Positions 1 to 6,934 are shown, counted from the first letter of the stretch. The stretch is 10,088 bases of DNA from an uncultured Brachyspira sp. (GCA_900321895.1 ONYB01000121.1:1-10088); one strand, 5' to 3'. A program made the numbers and translations. Notes: generated from the sequence alone by a model not told the origin.

Positions 1-607
1 CCGTCATAAACGGTGACAACTTATTGGCAATTTTGAATTTTCTCATCGCATCTTCTTCACTCTCAAAATCAAAACAGCCTTGAATTCCTGCGGTTTCTCT
101 CATCATAACGTCAGACAAAATTCCCCATAAGTATTTTGCCATTACTGCATAACGTTTTTTAGGAATCAAATTAATGTTTTTATGGGTAGAAATCGGCGAA
201 ATCCCGTAAGAAAGCAACTTTATGCCCATTTTGTCCAAAATCGGGGTCATAGCCTTGTCGAGAGTTTTAATTTTTTTCTCAAGCTCTTGAATAGAGTTTT
301 CAGGTTTTACACTCAATTCAGTCTGACATCCAGGTTCAAGCGTAATCGTGTCATGCCCCTGTTTTAGCCCGATGATATTGTAATCATCCGTGATATAATC
401 CCAGTTTTCGGCTTTTGCAAAATTCCTCAACAAATTACAAACCCCGAATTCCCCGTCGTAATCAACAGCTACACCACTATTTACACAAATTGGAAGCCTT
501 TCGTATTCTACACCGATTTGAAATGAGGTTTTTTCCTTGCAACCCGATGTGTAAATTTCCAAAATGTCCTGATAGCCTAGTCTTTCTTGAGTTTTTGTTA
601 TGCTCAC
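1..607 (-). CDS. gshA: Glutamate-cysteine ligase, GCS2 family (partial, 3' end outside window)
   Basis: Catalyses ATP-dependent joining of glutamate and cysteine to gamma-glutamylcysteine, the first step of glutathione synthesis, in the cytoplasm. Only the first 202 codons are present; the gene runs off the left edge. The reading starts at a GTG (607-605) preceded by GGAGGT four bases upstream; a nearby ATG at 625-623 is in another frame. Features matching plant and proteobacterial GCS2 enzymes are IGVEYERLP (31-39), an NIIGLKQ...ITLEPGCQTELS stretch (about 77-99, the substrate-binding core), PKKRYAVM (149-156), and MMRETAGIQGCFDFESEEDA (168-187) followed by RKF and LSP. The gene is divergent from rsmA. 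Family assignment is firm from these motifs. Whether the true product is gamma-glutamylcysteine for glutathione or a related thiol cannot be told, since no gshB is in view. Confidence 0.85.
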   Translation of the reverse strand, partial: MSITKTQERLGYQDILEIYTSGCKEKTSFQIGVEYERLPICVNSGVAVDYDGEFGVCNLLRNFAKAENWDYITDDYNIIGLKQGHDTITLEPGCQTELSVKPENSIQELEKKIKTLDKAMTPILDKMGIKLLSYGISPISTHKNINLIPKKRYAVMAKYLWGILSDVMMRETAGIQGCFDFESEEDAMRKFKIANKLSPFMT

Positions 608-611
608 GCTT

Positions 612-633
612 ACCTCCAAAATTCATTATAACA
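612..633 (-). promoter_or_regulatory. Extended -10 promoter and Shine-Dalgarno of the glutamate-cysteine ligase gene
   Basis: Reading on the minus strand, TGTTATAAT (633-625) is a perfect TATAAT with an extended TGN. No good -35 lies 17 bases upstream, only a T run. Transcription would start near 618, giving a leader of about 11 bases that consists almost wholly of the GGAGGT ribosome site (617-612). The site supports the GTG start at 607. Confidence 0.6.
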
Positions 634-679
634 CTATTTAAAATATCAAAAAAAATTTTAAGAAACATTTACCTGCTTG

Positions 680-688
680 TGGTATTAT
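680..688 (+). promoter_or_regulatory. Extended -10 promoter of rsmA-ispE, nearly leaderless
   Basis: TGGTATTAT (680-688) is a TGN-extended -10 box with one mismatch to TATAAT. The expected start of transcription, about seven bases after the box, falls at 694-696, only three to five bases before the rsmA ATG at 699. No Shine-Dalgarno sequence is visible in TATTAGTAAG between box and ATG, so a leaderless or nearly leaderless mRNA is inferred. Confidence 0.5.
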
Positions 689-698
689 TATTAGTAAG

Positions 699-1541
699 AT
701 GGACTACTACAGCAGAGCAAAATATTTCAAAACTAAAAAACGACTTGGTCAAAACTTTCTGATTAATGGGGAAGTTATCGCCAATATTATTGATTATGCG
801 GAAATTTCACCGGAAGATACGGTTATAGAAATCGGCCCCGGAGTCGGATTTGTAACAGAACAACTCATCAAGCATGCCAAACAAGTCATTGCGATTGAGC
901 TTGACGAAGATGCTATTCGTGAACTCGAAAAACTTAACGCTCCAAATTTGAAAATCATTCATCAAGATATTTTAAAAACCGATTTGTCAGAACTTTGCGA
1001 AGGCAAAGTAAAGGTAGTTGCAAATATTCCATACTATATTACCAGTCCGATTATCGCTCATTTACTAGGTGAAATCGACGATTTAAACAACAAAAATCGA
1101 AACAAAATCACCGATATTTTGCTTATGGTTCAAGAAGAAGTTGCTCGAAGAATGGTCGCAACAGAGAATTCACCGTCAAAACAATATGGACTTTTGACAA
1201 TTTTATCACAATTTTGGGCTGATGTAGAAATTAAAGAACTCGTTGGTAGACGTTCGTTTTTCCCTGCCCCAAAAGTCAATTCCGCACTTGTTAAACTCAT
1301 TGTGAGAGAAAAACCGAAACTTCAACTGACAAATTACACTCATTTTAGAAAAACTGTAAAAGCTGCTTTTTCTCAACGAAGAAAAAATATTAAAAACTGC
1401 TTACTTAGCGGGGGATTTTCTAAAGAAAAAATCCAACAAGCAATGCAAAAACTCGGACTTGACGAAAACACACGAGGAGAAAAACTTTCAATAGAAACTT
1501 TTGGCGAACTTTCGGAGGCACTGCTTTCTGATGAAAAATAA
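699..1541 (+). CDS. rsmA: 16S rRNA (adenine(1518)-N6/adenine(1519)-N6)-dimethyltransferase RsmA
   Basis: Uses S-adenosylmethionine to dimethylate two adjacent adenines in the 3'-terminal hairpin of 16S rRNA, a late 30S maturation step (also called KsgA). The 280-residue protein has the family's usual length. Visible motifs are LGQNFL (16-21), the SAM-binding IEIGPGVGFVTEQL (43-56), the acidic end of the next strand IELDE (66-70), the catalytic-loop motif NIPYY (109-113, equivalent to NLPY), and FFPAPKVNSALVKL (187-200), which is diagnostic for this family. A lysine- and arginine-rich C-terminal helical part (217-280) fits rRNA binding. A charged insert (about 124-139, DDLNNKNRN) precedes the VQEEVARR helix. 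The ATG at 699 is chosen because no usable earlier start fits and the N-terminus aligns with the family. It overlaps ispE by 11 bases, so the two are cotranscribed. Confidence 0.96.
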   Translation: MDYYSRAKYFKTKKRLGQNFLINGEVIANIIDYAEISPEDTVIEIGPGVGFVTEQLIKHAKQVIAIELDEDAIRELEKLNAPNLKIIHQDILKTDLSELCEGKVKVVANIPYYITSPIIAHLLGEIDDLNNKNRNKITDILLMVQEEVARRMVATENSPSKQYGLLTILSQFWADVEIKELVGRRSFFPAPKVNSALVKLIVREKPKLQLTNYTHFRKTVKAAFSQRRKNIKNCLLSGGFSKEKIQQAMQKLGLDENTRGEKLSIETFGELSEALLSDEK

Positions 1542-2325
1542 AATAAAAATCCAATGTCCCGCAAAAATTAATTTGACCCTAAAAGTTACGGGCAGAAGGG
1601 CGGACGGTTTTCATAATATTGAAAGTATTATGCAAACAATAAGTTTGTATGATTATTTGACGATTACGACAACTCCGGCAAATGCCACAAAGATAACTCT
1701 TTCGGGGACAAGTGAAGAAATTCCGTACAACGAAAAAAATCTTGTCTATAAAGCTGCAAAATTGTTTTTGGATACAGTAAATCCTACGGATTGCGAGATT
1801 AATATCTATATCGAAAAAAACATTCCTGTTGCGGCAGGGCTCGCAGGCGGAAGCACTGACGCTGCGGGGACTTTGTACGGTTTGAATAAAATTTTTGATG
1901 AACCGTTAGACAAAAAAGAATTGCATGAACTTTGTGCAAAACTCGGTTCTGACTTGAATTTCTGCTTGGAAGGCGGAAAGCAAATGACCAAAGGCAGAGG
2001 CGAAATTTTGGAAAGTATGCCGTTTGAGGAGTTTTCGCTTTCGTTGATAAAGCCGAAAAACCTTGGGATTAGTGCAAAAGAGGCATATACAAAGTTTGCG
2101 GAAAAAGAAAAAGTCGGAAGAGAAAATTTTGTAAACGACCTCGAGTGGGCAGTAATCGACGATTACGCCGAATTGCAAGAGATAAAAAGACGTTATCCGA
2201 AATCGATAATGTCGGGCTCGGGTTCAACATATTATATTTTAGGTAAAGAATTCCAACCACAAAAAGGCTTTTGGGTAATTAACAATCTCAAATCCATCCC
2301 GACAGGTGTTGTTGAAGTGGCATAG
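1531..2325 (+). CDS. ispE: 4-diphosphocytidyl-2-C-methyl-D-erythritol kinase IspE
   Basis: Phosphorylates the 2-hydroxyl of CDP-methylerythritol with ATP in the MEP pathway to isopentenyl diphosphate and dimethylallyl diphosphate. The 264-residue protein shows the GHMP-kinase layout: PAKINLTLKV (10-19) with Lys12, GRRADGFHNIES (21-32), the glycine-rich ATP loop PVAAGLAGGSTDAAGTL (99-115), GSDLNFCLEGG (139-149) with the catalytic-type Asp141, GRGE (155-158), and MSGSGST (227-233) near the C-terminus. It is slightly shorter than the E. coli enzyme. The ATG at 1531 is preferred over an in-frame TTG at 1501: it places PAKINL about ten residues from the start, and a GGAGG (1514-1518) lies 12 bases upstream inside rsmA. 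The start overlaps the end of rsmA, suggesting translational coupling. Confidence 0.95.
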   Translation: MKNKIKIQCPAKINLTLKVTGRRADGFHNIESIMQTISLYDYLTITTTPANATKITLSGTSEEIPYNEKNLVYKAAKLFLDTVNPTDCEINIYIEKNIPVAAGLAGGSTDAAGTLYGLNKIFDEPLDKKELHELCAKLGSDLNFCLEGGKQMTKGRGEILESMPFEEFSLSLIKPKNLGISAKEAYTKFAEKEKVGRENFVNDLEWAVIDDYAELQEIKRRYPKSIMSGSGSTYYILGKEFQPQKGFWVINNLKSIPTGVVEVA

Positions 2326-2369
2326 TAAATTTTCCTTGTAGTCTTATTGCTTACAATCGTCTATTTACA

Positions 2370-2383
2370 CTTCACTCTTCACT
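2370..2383 (+). repeat. Tandem CTTCACT heptamer, two exact copies
   Basis: CTTCACT occurs twice head to tail (2370-2376, 2377-2383) in the gap between ispE and the EF-hand gene. The same heptamer is repeated four times near 7765. Short heptameric tandem repeats are known from cyanobacterial intergenic regions; the link to those is inference. Confidence 0.6.
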
Positions 2384-2393
2384 TTTCTTCCTC

Positions 2394-2421
2394 TTGACAA
2401 ATTTGAAAAAATCATTAACAT
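2394..2421 (+). promoter_or_regulatory. Possible promoter of the EF-hand gene
   Basis: A perfect -35 TTGACA (2394-2399) is followed after 16 bases by a weak -10, TAACAT (2416-2421, four of six consensus bases). This is the only TTGACA-type promoter seen upstream of a gene here. The predicted leader of roughly 28 bases carries AGAGGAG (2442-2448), seven bases before the ATG at 2456. Confidence 0.4.
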
Positions 2422-2455
2422 GTTCATGAAGTTAAATAACAAGAGGAGCTATATT

Positions 2456-3010
2456 ATGGCAAATTCAAGCGGAAATTCACTGTTAACGGGTATTTATGCC
2501 GGATTAACAAATACTTATTCATATCTTGCAGCCCAAAATCCGAACGGTGTCACACTTGACAGTATAACTAAAGCACAAGGCGATACAAAAACTTATCCAT
2601 ATTTGAACACAACTTTTGCGTCGTATTTGCAGAGTAATTTTACAAATATTGATAAAAACAATGACGGAATAATTACATCTGATGAAATGAACAATCTTAC
2701 AAACCAAATGTCAACTCAGGGCTTGACTAAAGAAGAATTGACACAACTTTATGCCTCGGGTGCAAGCGGACTTTCTACAGACACGATGAACAACATTCTT
2801 GAACACTTCGACGATATGGACACAAACCACGACGGACGAATTACAAGTGCAGAAATTTCTGCATACAATGTTAATTGCTCAAGACTGGAAAAAGAGGACG
2901 AATTCAACAACAAATTCGCCTCGGATATGTCAGTGTTCTACGGTAGTGACTCCAGCTCAAGCGACACTTACAGCTTGTTGAGTTACAGATACAAGTCTAA
3001 TAAATCCTAG
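2456..3010 (+). CDS. Small protein with two EF-hand calcium-binding loops, function unknown
   Basis: A 184-residue protein. Two canonical 12-residue EF-hand loops are visible: D66-K-N68-N-D70-G71-I-I-T-S-D-E77 and D122-T-N124-H-D126-G127-R-I-T-S-A-E133. Both carry Asp/Asn at positions 1, 3 and 5, Gly at 6, Ile at 8 and Glu at 12, so both should bind Ca2+. They are spaced 56 residues apart, wider than a usual tight EF-hand pair, with a helical segment (about 90-118) between. The N-terminus is rich in Ser, Asn, Thr and Tyr with no positive charge or hydrophobic core, so there is no classical signal peptide. The C-terminus has a Ser-rich stretch (164-169) and a basic, Tyr-rich end. The start at 2456 is chosen for its Shine-Dalgarno AGAGGAG (2442-2448); an in-frame ATG at 2420 lies upstream of it. 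The gene stands alone between possible promoter and terminator. Whether it is exported or a cytoplasmic Ca2+ sensor is unclear. Confidence 0.85.
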   Translation: MANSSGNSLLTGIYAGLTNTYSYLAAQNPNGVTLDSITKAQGDTKTYPYLNTTFASYLQSNFTNIDKNNDGIITSDEMNNLTNQMSTQGLTKEELTQLYASGASGLSTDTMNNILEHFDDMDTNHDGRITSAEISAYNVNCSRLEKEDEFNNKFASDMSVFYGSDSSSSDTYSLLSYRYKSNKS

Positions 3011-3055
3011 TAACATATTCGGTCAGCACTTTGTGCAGAAAAAGGGAAGATGTAC

Positions 3056-3090
3056 GGGGCAGGTTTTGAAAAAATCTGCCCCGATTTTTT
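3056..3090 (+). terminator. Intrinsic terminator of the EF-hand gene, abutting the recJ promoter
   Basis: GGGGCAG (3056-3062) pairs with CTGCCCC (3076-3082). The helix extends through one G-U and four T-A pairs to a three-base loop, making a 12-pair stem, followed by GA and six Ts (3085-3090). A typical rho-independent terminator 45 bases after the stop codon. Its T run ends six bases before the recJ extended -10 box. Confidence 0.92.
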
Positions 3091-3095
3091 ATTTA

Positions 3096-3104
3096 TGCTA
3101 TTAT
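3096..3104 (+). promoter_or_regulatory. Extended -10 promoter of recJ, leaderless
   Basis: TGCTATTAT (3096-3104) is a TGN-extended -10 box. Only TCAGTT (3105-3110) separates it from the ATG at 3111, so the expected transcription start coincides with the start codon. No Shine-Dalgarno sequence exists in that gap. The -35 position would fall inside the preceding terminator hairpin and shows no consensus. Confidence 0.5.
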
Positions 3105-3110
3105 TCAGTT

Positions 3111-5480
3111 ATGACAGTTAGAGAGTGGATTTTTAATAAAGTTGATACAAACGAAAAGTCTTTTTTGAAAAGACTTTTAATTTCAAGAGGGATAAAGACC
3201 GAAGAAGAAATGAGAGAATTCCTTAACCCGCTTGAATTTACACCGTATTCTCCAAATGTTTTTACAGATATGCCAAAGGCTGTCGAAAGACTTGCGAAAG
3301 CTATTGATAATCAAGAAAAAATTGTTATTTACGGAGATTTTGATGCCGACGGTGTTACATCTACTTCACTTTTATACAGAACTTTCTCTTATCTTGGTGC
3401 AAATATAAATTATTTTATTCCGGATAGAGAAAAGGAAGGTCACGGCTTTGATACAAAGGCTCTTGTCAAATTAATGACAGCATTAAAGCCAAAAGTTATA
3501 ATTTCTGTTGACTGCGGTATTTCAGACGCTGAGGCGGTAAGCTTTATCAATAGTTTTAAAATCGATACTATTATTACCGACCACCACGAAGCTCCTGCTG
3601 AATTGCCGAAGGCGTATGCTATCATAAACCCAAAAGCCCCGAATGCGTTGGATGAAAATCTTTCGACAAAAGATATTTTATCTTTAACTTCGCTTGCGGG
3701 TGTTGGGGTCGCTTTCAAAGTTGCGACGGCACTTTTGCAACATTACGAAAAAACTGATTTTATCTCATCAATTTTGCCTTATGCGGCGGTCGGAACAGTT
3801 GCGGATGTTGTTCCGCTTGTCGGTGAAAATCGTTATATTGTGACAAAAGGCTTAAATTTAATTGCTCAAGGAAAACATTACGGACTAAAACGACTTATTG
3901 AAAAAGCAGGCTACGATGTAACAAAAGGATTGACGGCTGAAACCATTGCGTTTGGAGTTGCTCCGAGGATTAATGCTTCAGGCAGGCTTGATACTGTTGA
4001 AGAGGCAGTCAAAGTCTTGATTTCGGACAATCCGCAAGAAATCGAAATGGCAATTAACAATTTGGAAGAATTTAATAAAGTTCGTCAAAATCTATGTCAG
4101 GAAATTTTTGCCGAAGCCGATGATATGGTTCAAAAAGAAGGCAACCGCAACCCTGCAATAATTTTGTTTAATTCAAAGTGGCATGTCGGAATTGTCGGGA
4201 TAGTTGCCTCAAAACTTGTCGAAAAATATTACAAACCGACGTTTTTAATGACTTATTCCGAAGAAACAAAACAAATAAAATGCTCTGCAAGAAGTATTGA
4301 AGGAGTTCATCTTTACGAAGTAATCAGCCAAATCGGCGATATGTTGGACGGTTTTGGCGGTCACTCGCTTGCGGCGGGGTTGTCTTTTTCGCCTGAAAAA
4401 ATTCCGTTCAAACAGGTGAAAGAAAATCTCATTAAAATCATAAAAGAAGTGACAACCGGAAAAGATTTAAAACCGTTTATAAATATAGATTTAGAACTTA
4501 CACCTGATGATATAACGATTGACTTGGTGGAAGAAATTTCCAAAATGGAACCTTTTGGAGCGTCCAATCCGAGCCCTGTTTTTGCAATGAAAAATCTGAA
4601 AATCAAGCAAAAACGACTTATGGGCGAAAATAAAAACCACTTGAGGCTGACTGTTCAAAAAGGCGACAGCGAATTTAACTGTATCAGGTGGCAACAGGGC
4701 GATATTTCACTTGTGAACGGCGATACGTTGGATGTGGCTTTTCACCCGCAAATTAACGAATTCAACGGAAACACTTCTGTTCAGTTGATTGTTGACGATA
4801 TTCACTCAGAATATCTCAAGGATGAAACTCCGGAAGAAATTAATCGTTTAAAAATATACGACCACCGCAAAAAGACGGATATTTTACCGCAAGTAAACGA
4901 TTACATAAAAAATGCAAAGAAAAACATTATGATTTTTGCCGAAAACAAACAAATCCTCGACACCCTAAGACCATTCAAAAATTTGTTTGAAAAGGTTTTT
5001 ACAAGAGAAAATCCTCAACCGTGCAATTCTGTGATGTTTTTTGACTATCCTGCCGACAAAGAAACCTTTGAAATGATTATCAGAGAAACTTCACCGCAAA
5101 GCATTCATCTGATGAATTATGACATCAAATATTTTGACGAAAAAGAATTTTTGAAAACTTTTTCAGGCATGTTGAGGTTTGCAGGACACAATAACGGCGG
5201 GCATGTCGAGCTTAGACGTTGTGCAAGCTATCTGGGAAAATCTATTCCGCTTGTTGAAAAATTGTTGGAATTATTTGAAAATTGCGGATTTATCGAAATA
5301 AAAGAGAAAAATTTGACAGAATACGTGATTGATTTTAAAAATGTTGATGATTTGTCAAAAATTTTACACAATAAAGCTTACGAAGAAATTTTGAATATGG
5401 CGGAAGAATGCGAACTTTTTCAAAAAAGTCTTTTGGAAGATGACGTTAATGAAATTGACAATCTTTGCAATATTGTATAA
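3111..5480 (+). CDS. recJ: Single-stranded-DNA-specific 5'-3' exonuclease RecJ
   Basis: Degrades single-stranded DNA 5' to 3' with Mn2+/Mg2+ in recombination, mismatch and base-excision repair; cytoplasmic. The 789-residue protein contains, in order, the DHH-phosphoesterase motifs YGDFDADGVTST (74-85), SVDCGI (132-137) and TDHHE (156-160, the DHH motif), then AVGTVADVVPL (226-236), RINASGR (286-292), the DHHA1 part with WHVGIVGIVASKL (357-369) and GFGGHSLAAGLSF (414-426), and an OB-fold-like region (about 460-570). All expected metal ligands appear present. A C-terminal extension (about 580-789) resembles the extra RecJ_C-type domain of longer RecJ proteins, so it exceeds the roughly 580 residues of E. 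coli RecJ. The ATG at 3111 is preferred: an in-frame GTG at 3033 would put the upstream terminator inside the coding region and add 26 residues unlike the family. Confidence 0.95.
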   Translation: MTVREWIFNKVDTNEKSFLKRLLISRGIKTEEEMREFLNPLEFTPYSPNVFTDMPKAVERLAKAIDNQEKIVIYGDFDADGVTSTSLLYRTFSYLGANINYFIPDREKEGHGFDTKALVKLMTALKPKVIISVDCGISDAEAVSFINSFKIDTIITDHHEAPAELPKAYAIINPKAPNALDENLSTKDILSLTSLAGVGVAFKVATALLQHYEKTDFISSILPYAAVGTVADVVPLVGENRYIVTKGLNLIAQGKHYGLKRLIEKAGYDVTKGLTAETIAFGVAPRINASGRLDTVEEAVKVLISDNPQEIEMAINNLEEFNKVRQNLCQEIFAEADDMVQKEGNRNPAIILFNSKWHVGIVGIVASKLVEKYYKPTFLMTYSEETKQIKCSARSIEGVHLYEVISQIGDMLDGFGGHSLAAGLSFSPEKIPFKQVKENLIKIIKEVTTGKDLKPFINIDLELTPDDITIDLVEEISKMEPFGASNPSPVFAMKNLKIKQKRLMGENKNHLRLTVQKGDSEFNCIRWQQGDISLVNGDTLDVAFHPQINEFNGNTSVQLIVDDIHSEYLKDETPEEINRLKIYDHRKKTDILPQVNDYIKNAKKNIMIFAENKQILDTLRPFKNLFEKVFTRENPQPCNSVMFFDYPADKETFEMIIRETSPQSIHLMNYDIKYFDEKEFLKTFSGMLRFAGHNNGGHVELRRCASYLGKSIPLVEKLLELFENCGFIEIKEKNLTEYVIDFKNVDDLSKILHNKAYEEILNMAEECELFQKSLLEDDVNEIDNLCNIV

Positions 5481-5505
5481 ACTTAAATAAAAATCAGGAG
5501 AAAAT

Positions 5506-5967
5506 ATGAAAAGTTTCGATTTTAATAACAAAAGATCAATAATTTTGCTTATCGTAGCCGTAATCGTTACAATGGTTTATTTTTCAGTAATCAGCCCATA
5601 TTCTGATACGGGGATTAATAATCTTTGCCAAGATTCAGATACAGCTATGATAGAATTAGAAAACGAAAAAGACACGCATGCTATTGAAAAATTTGCAAAG
5701 AAAAGACTCAACAGCTGCAAAAAACTTCTCCGCAGCCGTCACCAAACAAAAGACATTTACAAAAAAATGGATAATTGCGATTTGTTTGAGGACGCAGCAT
5801 CTGCTTCAGGATTTTACGTAAACATTGCACTTCAAAATAAAAATTATGACGGAGCAAAAGCAGAACTGAACGACTATGAAAATTACATGAAACCGTTTAG
5901 TTACTGCCCGCAATATGCCGGCTTAAAAATGCTTTACGACGGAATTAAAGAAAAAAATAATTTCTAG
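5506..5967 (+). CDS. Small membrane-anchored protein of unknown function, downstream of recJ
   Basis: A 153-residue protein not recognised as a known family. After a short basic N-terminus (KSFDFNNKR), residues 11-29 (starting SIILLIVAVIVTMVYF) form one hydrophobic membrane segment, with too little of a cleavage site to call a signal peptide. The rest should face outward and is hydrophilic, mostly helical, with four cysteines (41, 71, 91, 133) that could form disulfides if exported. The region 97-145 has an alternation of Tyr, Ala and Asn (ASGFYVNIALQNKNYDGAKA) faintly like a TPR-type helix pair, which is only a suggestion. AGGAG (5496-5500) lies five bases before the ATG. The gene starts 25 bases after recJ with no terminator or promoter between, so cotranscription is likely. 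Confidence 0.8.
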   Translation: MKSFDFNNKRSIILLIVAVIVTMVYFSVISPYSDTGINNLCQDSDTAMIELENEKDTHAIEKFAKKRLNSCKKLLRSRHQTKDIYKKMDNCDLFEDAASASGFYVNIALQNKNYDGAKAELNDYENYMKPFSYCPQYAGLKMLYDGIKEKNNF

Positions 5968-6039
5968 TTAAAAAACTATCTGTATTCTGTTGTTTTTTTT
6001 GCTTTTTTCAAAACCGGTAAAAATATTTTTTGCGTTTTA

Positions 6040-6066
6040 TGTTATTATTTAATAAAAAGTTGAGGT
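6040..6066 (+). promoter_or_regulatory. Extended -10 promoter and Shine-Dalgarno of dapF
   Basis: TGTTATTAT (6040-6048) is a TGN-extended -10 box without a clear -35. Transcription would start near 6055, leaving a leader of about 15 bases that carries GAGGT (6062-6066), four bases before the ATG at 6071. An in-frame GTG at 6065 overlaps the ribosome site and is therefore not the start. Confidence 0.55.
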
Positions 6067-6070
6067 GAAT

Positions 6071-6910
6071 ATGAAAAACACGATTAAAATAACTAAAATG
6101 CAAGGCTGCGGAAATGATTTTGTAATCTTGGATTACGATGAATTTCAGAAAGCAAATCTTTCAATGGAAGAACTTGCAAAACGTCTTTGTGACAGACATT
6201 TCGGGATAGGTGCGGACGGAATGATTATTCCGAAAAAATCGGAAGATAAAAATATTGATATTGCTTGGTATTTCTACAATTCTGATGGAACCGTTGCTCA
6301 AATGTGCGGAAACGGAATGAGATGTTTTGCAAAATATGTTTACGATAAAGGGCTTGTCGACAAAAAAGAATTTTCCGTAATGACAGGGGCAGGTATCATA
6401 AAACCGCTACTTTTGGACAATGGCAACGTAAGAGTTGATATGGGAATTCCGATATTAGAAGATGAAAAAATTCCGTTTAAAGGTGAGCGAACACTCAAGG
6501 CACTTGATGAAACTTTTGAAATTACCCCTGTTTCAATGGGAAATCCGCACTGTGTAATTTTGACAGAAAACGACCCAATGAAAATGGCTTTAAAATACGG
6601 GGCAACTATAGAAAAGCACGAATATTTTCCAGAAAAAACAAACACCGAATTCGTAAAAATTATCTCCAAGAACGAAATTGATATGCGAGTTTTTGAACGT
6701 GGTTGCGGAATCACACTTGCGTGCGGAACAGGTGCTTGTGCGTCAGTCGTGGCATGCGTTTTAAATAACTTAACAGAACAAAAAGTCAAAGTTAACCTTC
6801 TTGGAGGGTCTGTATTTGTTGAGTGGCAAGGGAATTCAGAAAATCCGAACAAAAATATCTTTTTGATAGGTGAGGCAAATTACAGTTTTGTTGCAGATTA
6901 CATGTTGTAA
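6071..6910 (+). CDS. dapF: Diaminopimelate epimerase DapF
   Basis: Interconverts LL- and meso-diaminopimelate without a cofactor, using a two-cysteine acid/base pair, in the lysine and peptidoglycan precursor pathway of the cytoplasm. The 279-residue length is typical. Motifs are MQGCGNDFVILD (10-21), DRHFGIGADG (41-50), NSDGTVAQMCGNGMRC (70-85) with catalytic Cys79, VSMGNPHCV (154-162), NTEFVKI (191-197), and ERGCGITLACGTGACASV (209-226) with the second catalytic Cys218. A substrate-binding variant is GCGIT where many homologues have GxGET. The enzyme is needed whether LL-DAP comes from the succinylase route or from LL-DAP aminotransferase (as in cyanobacteria); no other dap gene is in view. 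It appears to have its own promoter, with rpsF 56 bases downstream also having one. Confidence 0.96.
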   Translation: MKNTIKITKMQGCGNDFVILDYDEFQKANLSMEELAKRLCDRHFGIGADGMIIPKKSEDKNIDIAWYFYNSDGTVAQMCGNGMRCFAKYVYDKGLVDKKEFSVMTGAGIIKPLLLDNGNVRVDMGIPILEDEKIPFKGERTLKALDETFEITPVSMGNPHCVILTENDPMKMALKYGATIEKHEYFPEKTNTEFVKIISKNEIDMRVFERGCGITLACGTGACASVVACVLNNLTEQKVKVNLLGGSVFVEWQGNSENPNKNIFLIGEANYSFVADYML

Positions 6911-6934
6911 AAAATACCGTTTTCATGGTATTAT
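6905..6934 (+). promoter_or_regulatory. Promoter of the rpsF-ssb-rpsR operon
   Basis: TGGTATTAT (6926-6934) is a TGN-extended -10 box. TTGTAA (6905-6910, four of six -35 bases) lies 18 bases upstream and overlaps the last codons of dapF. Transcription would begin near 6941. AAAGGAG (6951-6957) is the ribosome site, nine bases before the rpsF ATG at 6967. The -10 box is also one arm of a small inverted repeat, AATACC...GGTATT (6913-6932). Confidence 0.6.

Noticed and set aside
182..762. Plus-strand open frames opposite and beyond the glutamate-cysteine ligase gene
   Set aside because: The minus-strand GCS2 motifs explain the region, and the plus-strand products have low-complexity composition without ribosome sites.
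2350..2371. Possible terminator after ispE (TTGTA...TACAA)
   Set aside because: A five-pair stem with an 11-base loop and no T run is too weak.
2420..2455. In-frame ATG at 2420 as start of the EF-hand gene
   Set aside because: It lies before the good ribosome site AGAGGAG (2442-2448) and overlaps the likely -10 region.
3033..3110. GTG at 3033 as an upstream start for recJ
   Set aside because: It would place a strong terminator within the coding region, and the added 26 residues do not resemble RecJ. The ATG at 3111 fits the family N-terminus.
5965..5998. Possible terminator after the gene downstream of recJ
   Set aside because: The TAGTT/AACTA stem is short and A-T only, and the T run is more than ten bases away, so termination there is doubtful.
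6340..6852. Long minus-strand open frame opposite dapF
   Set aside because: It lies wholly within dapF, whose catalytic motifs are intact, and it has no recognisable domain of its own.
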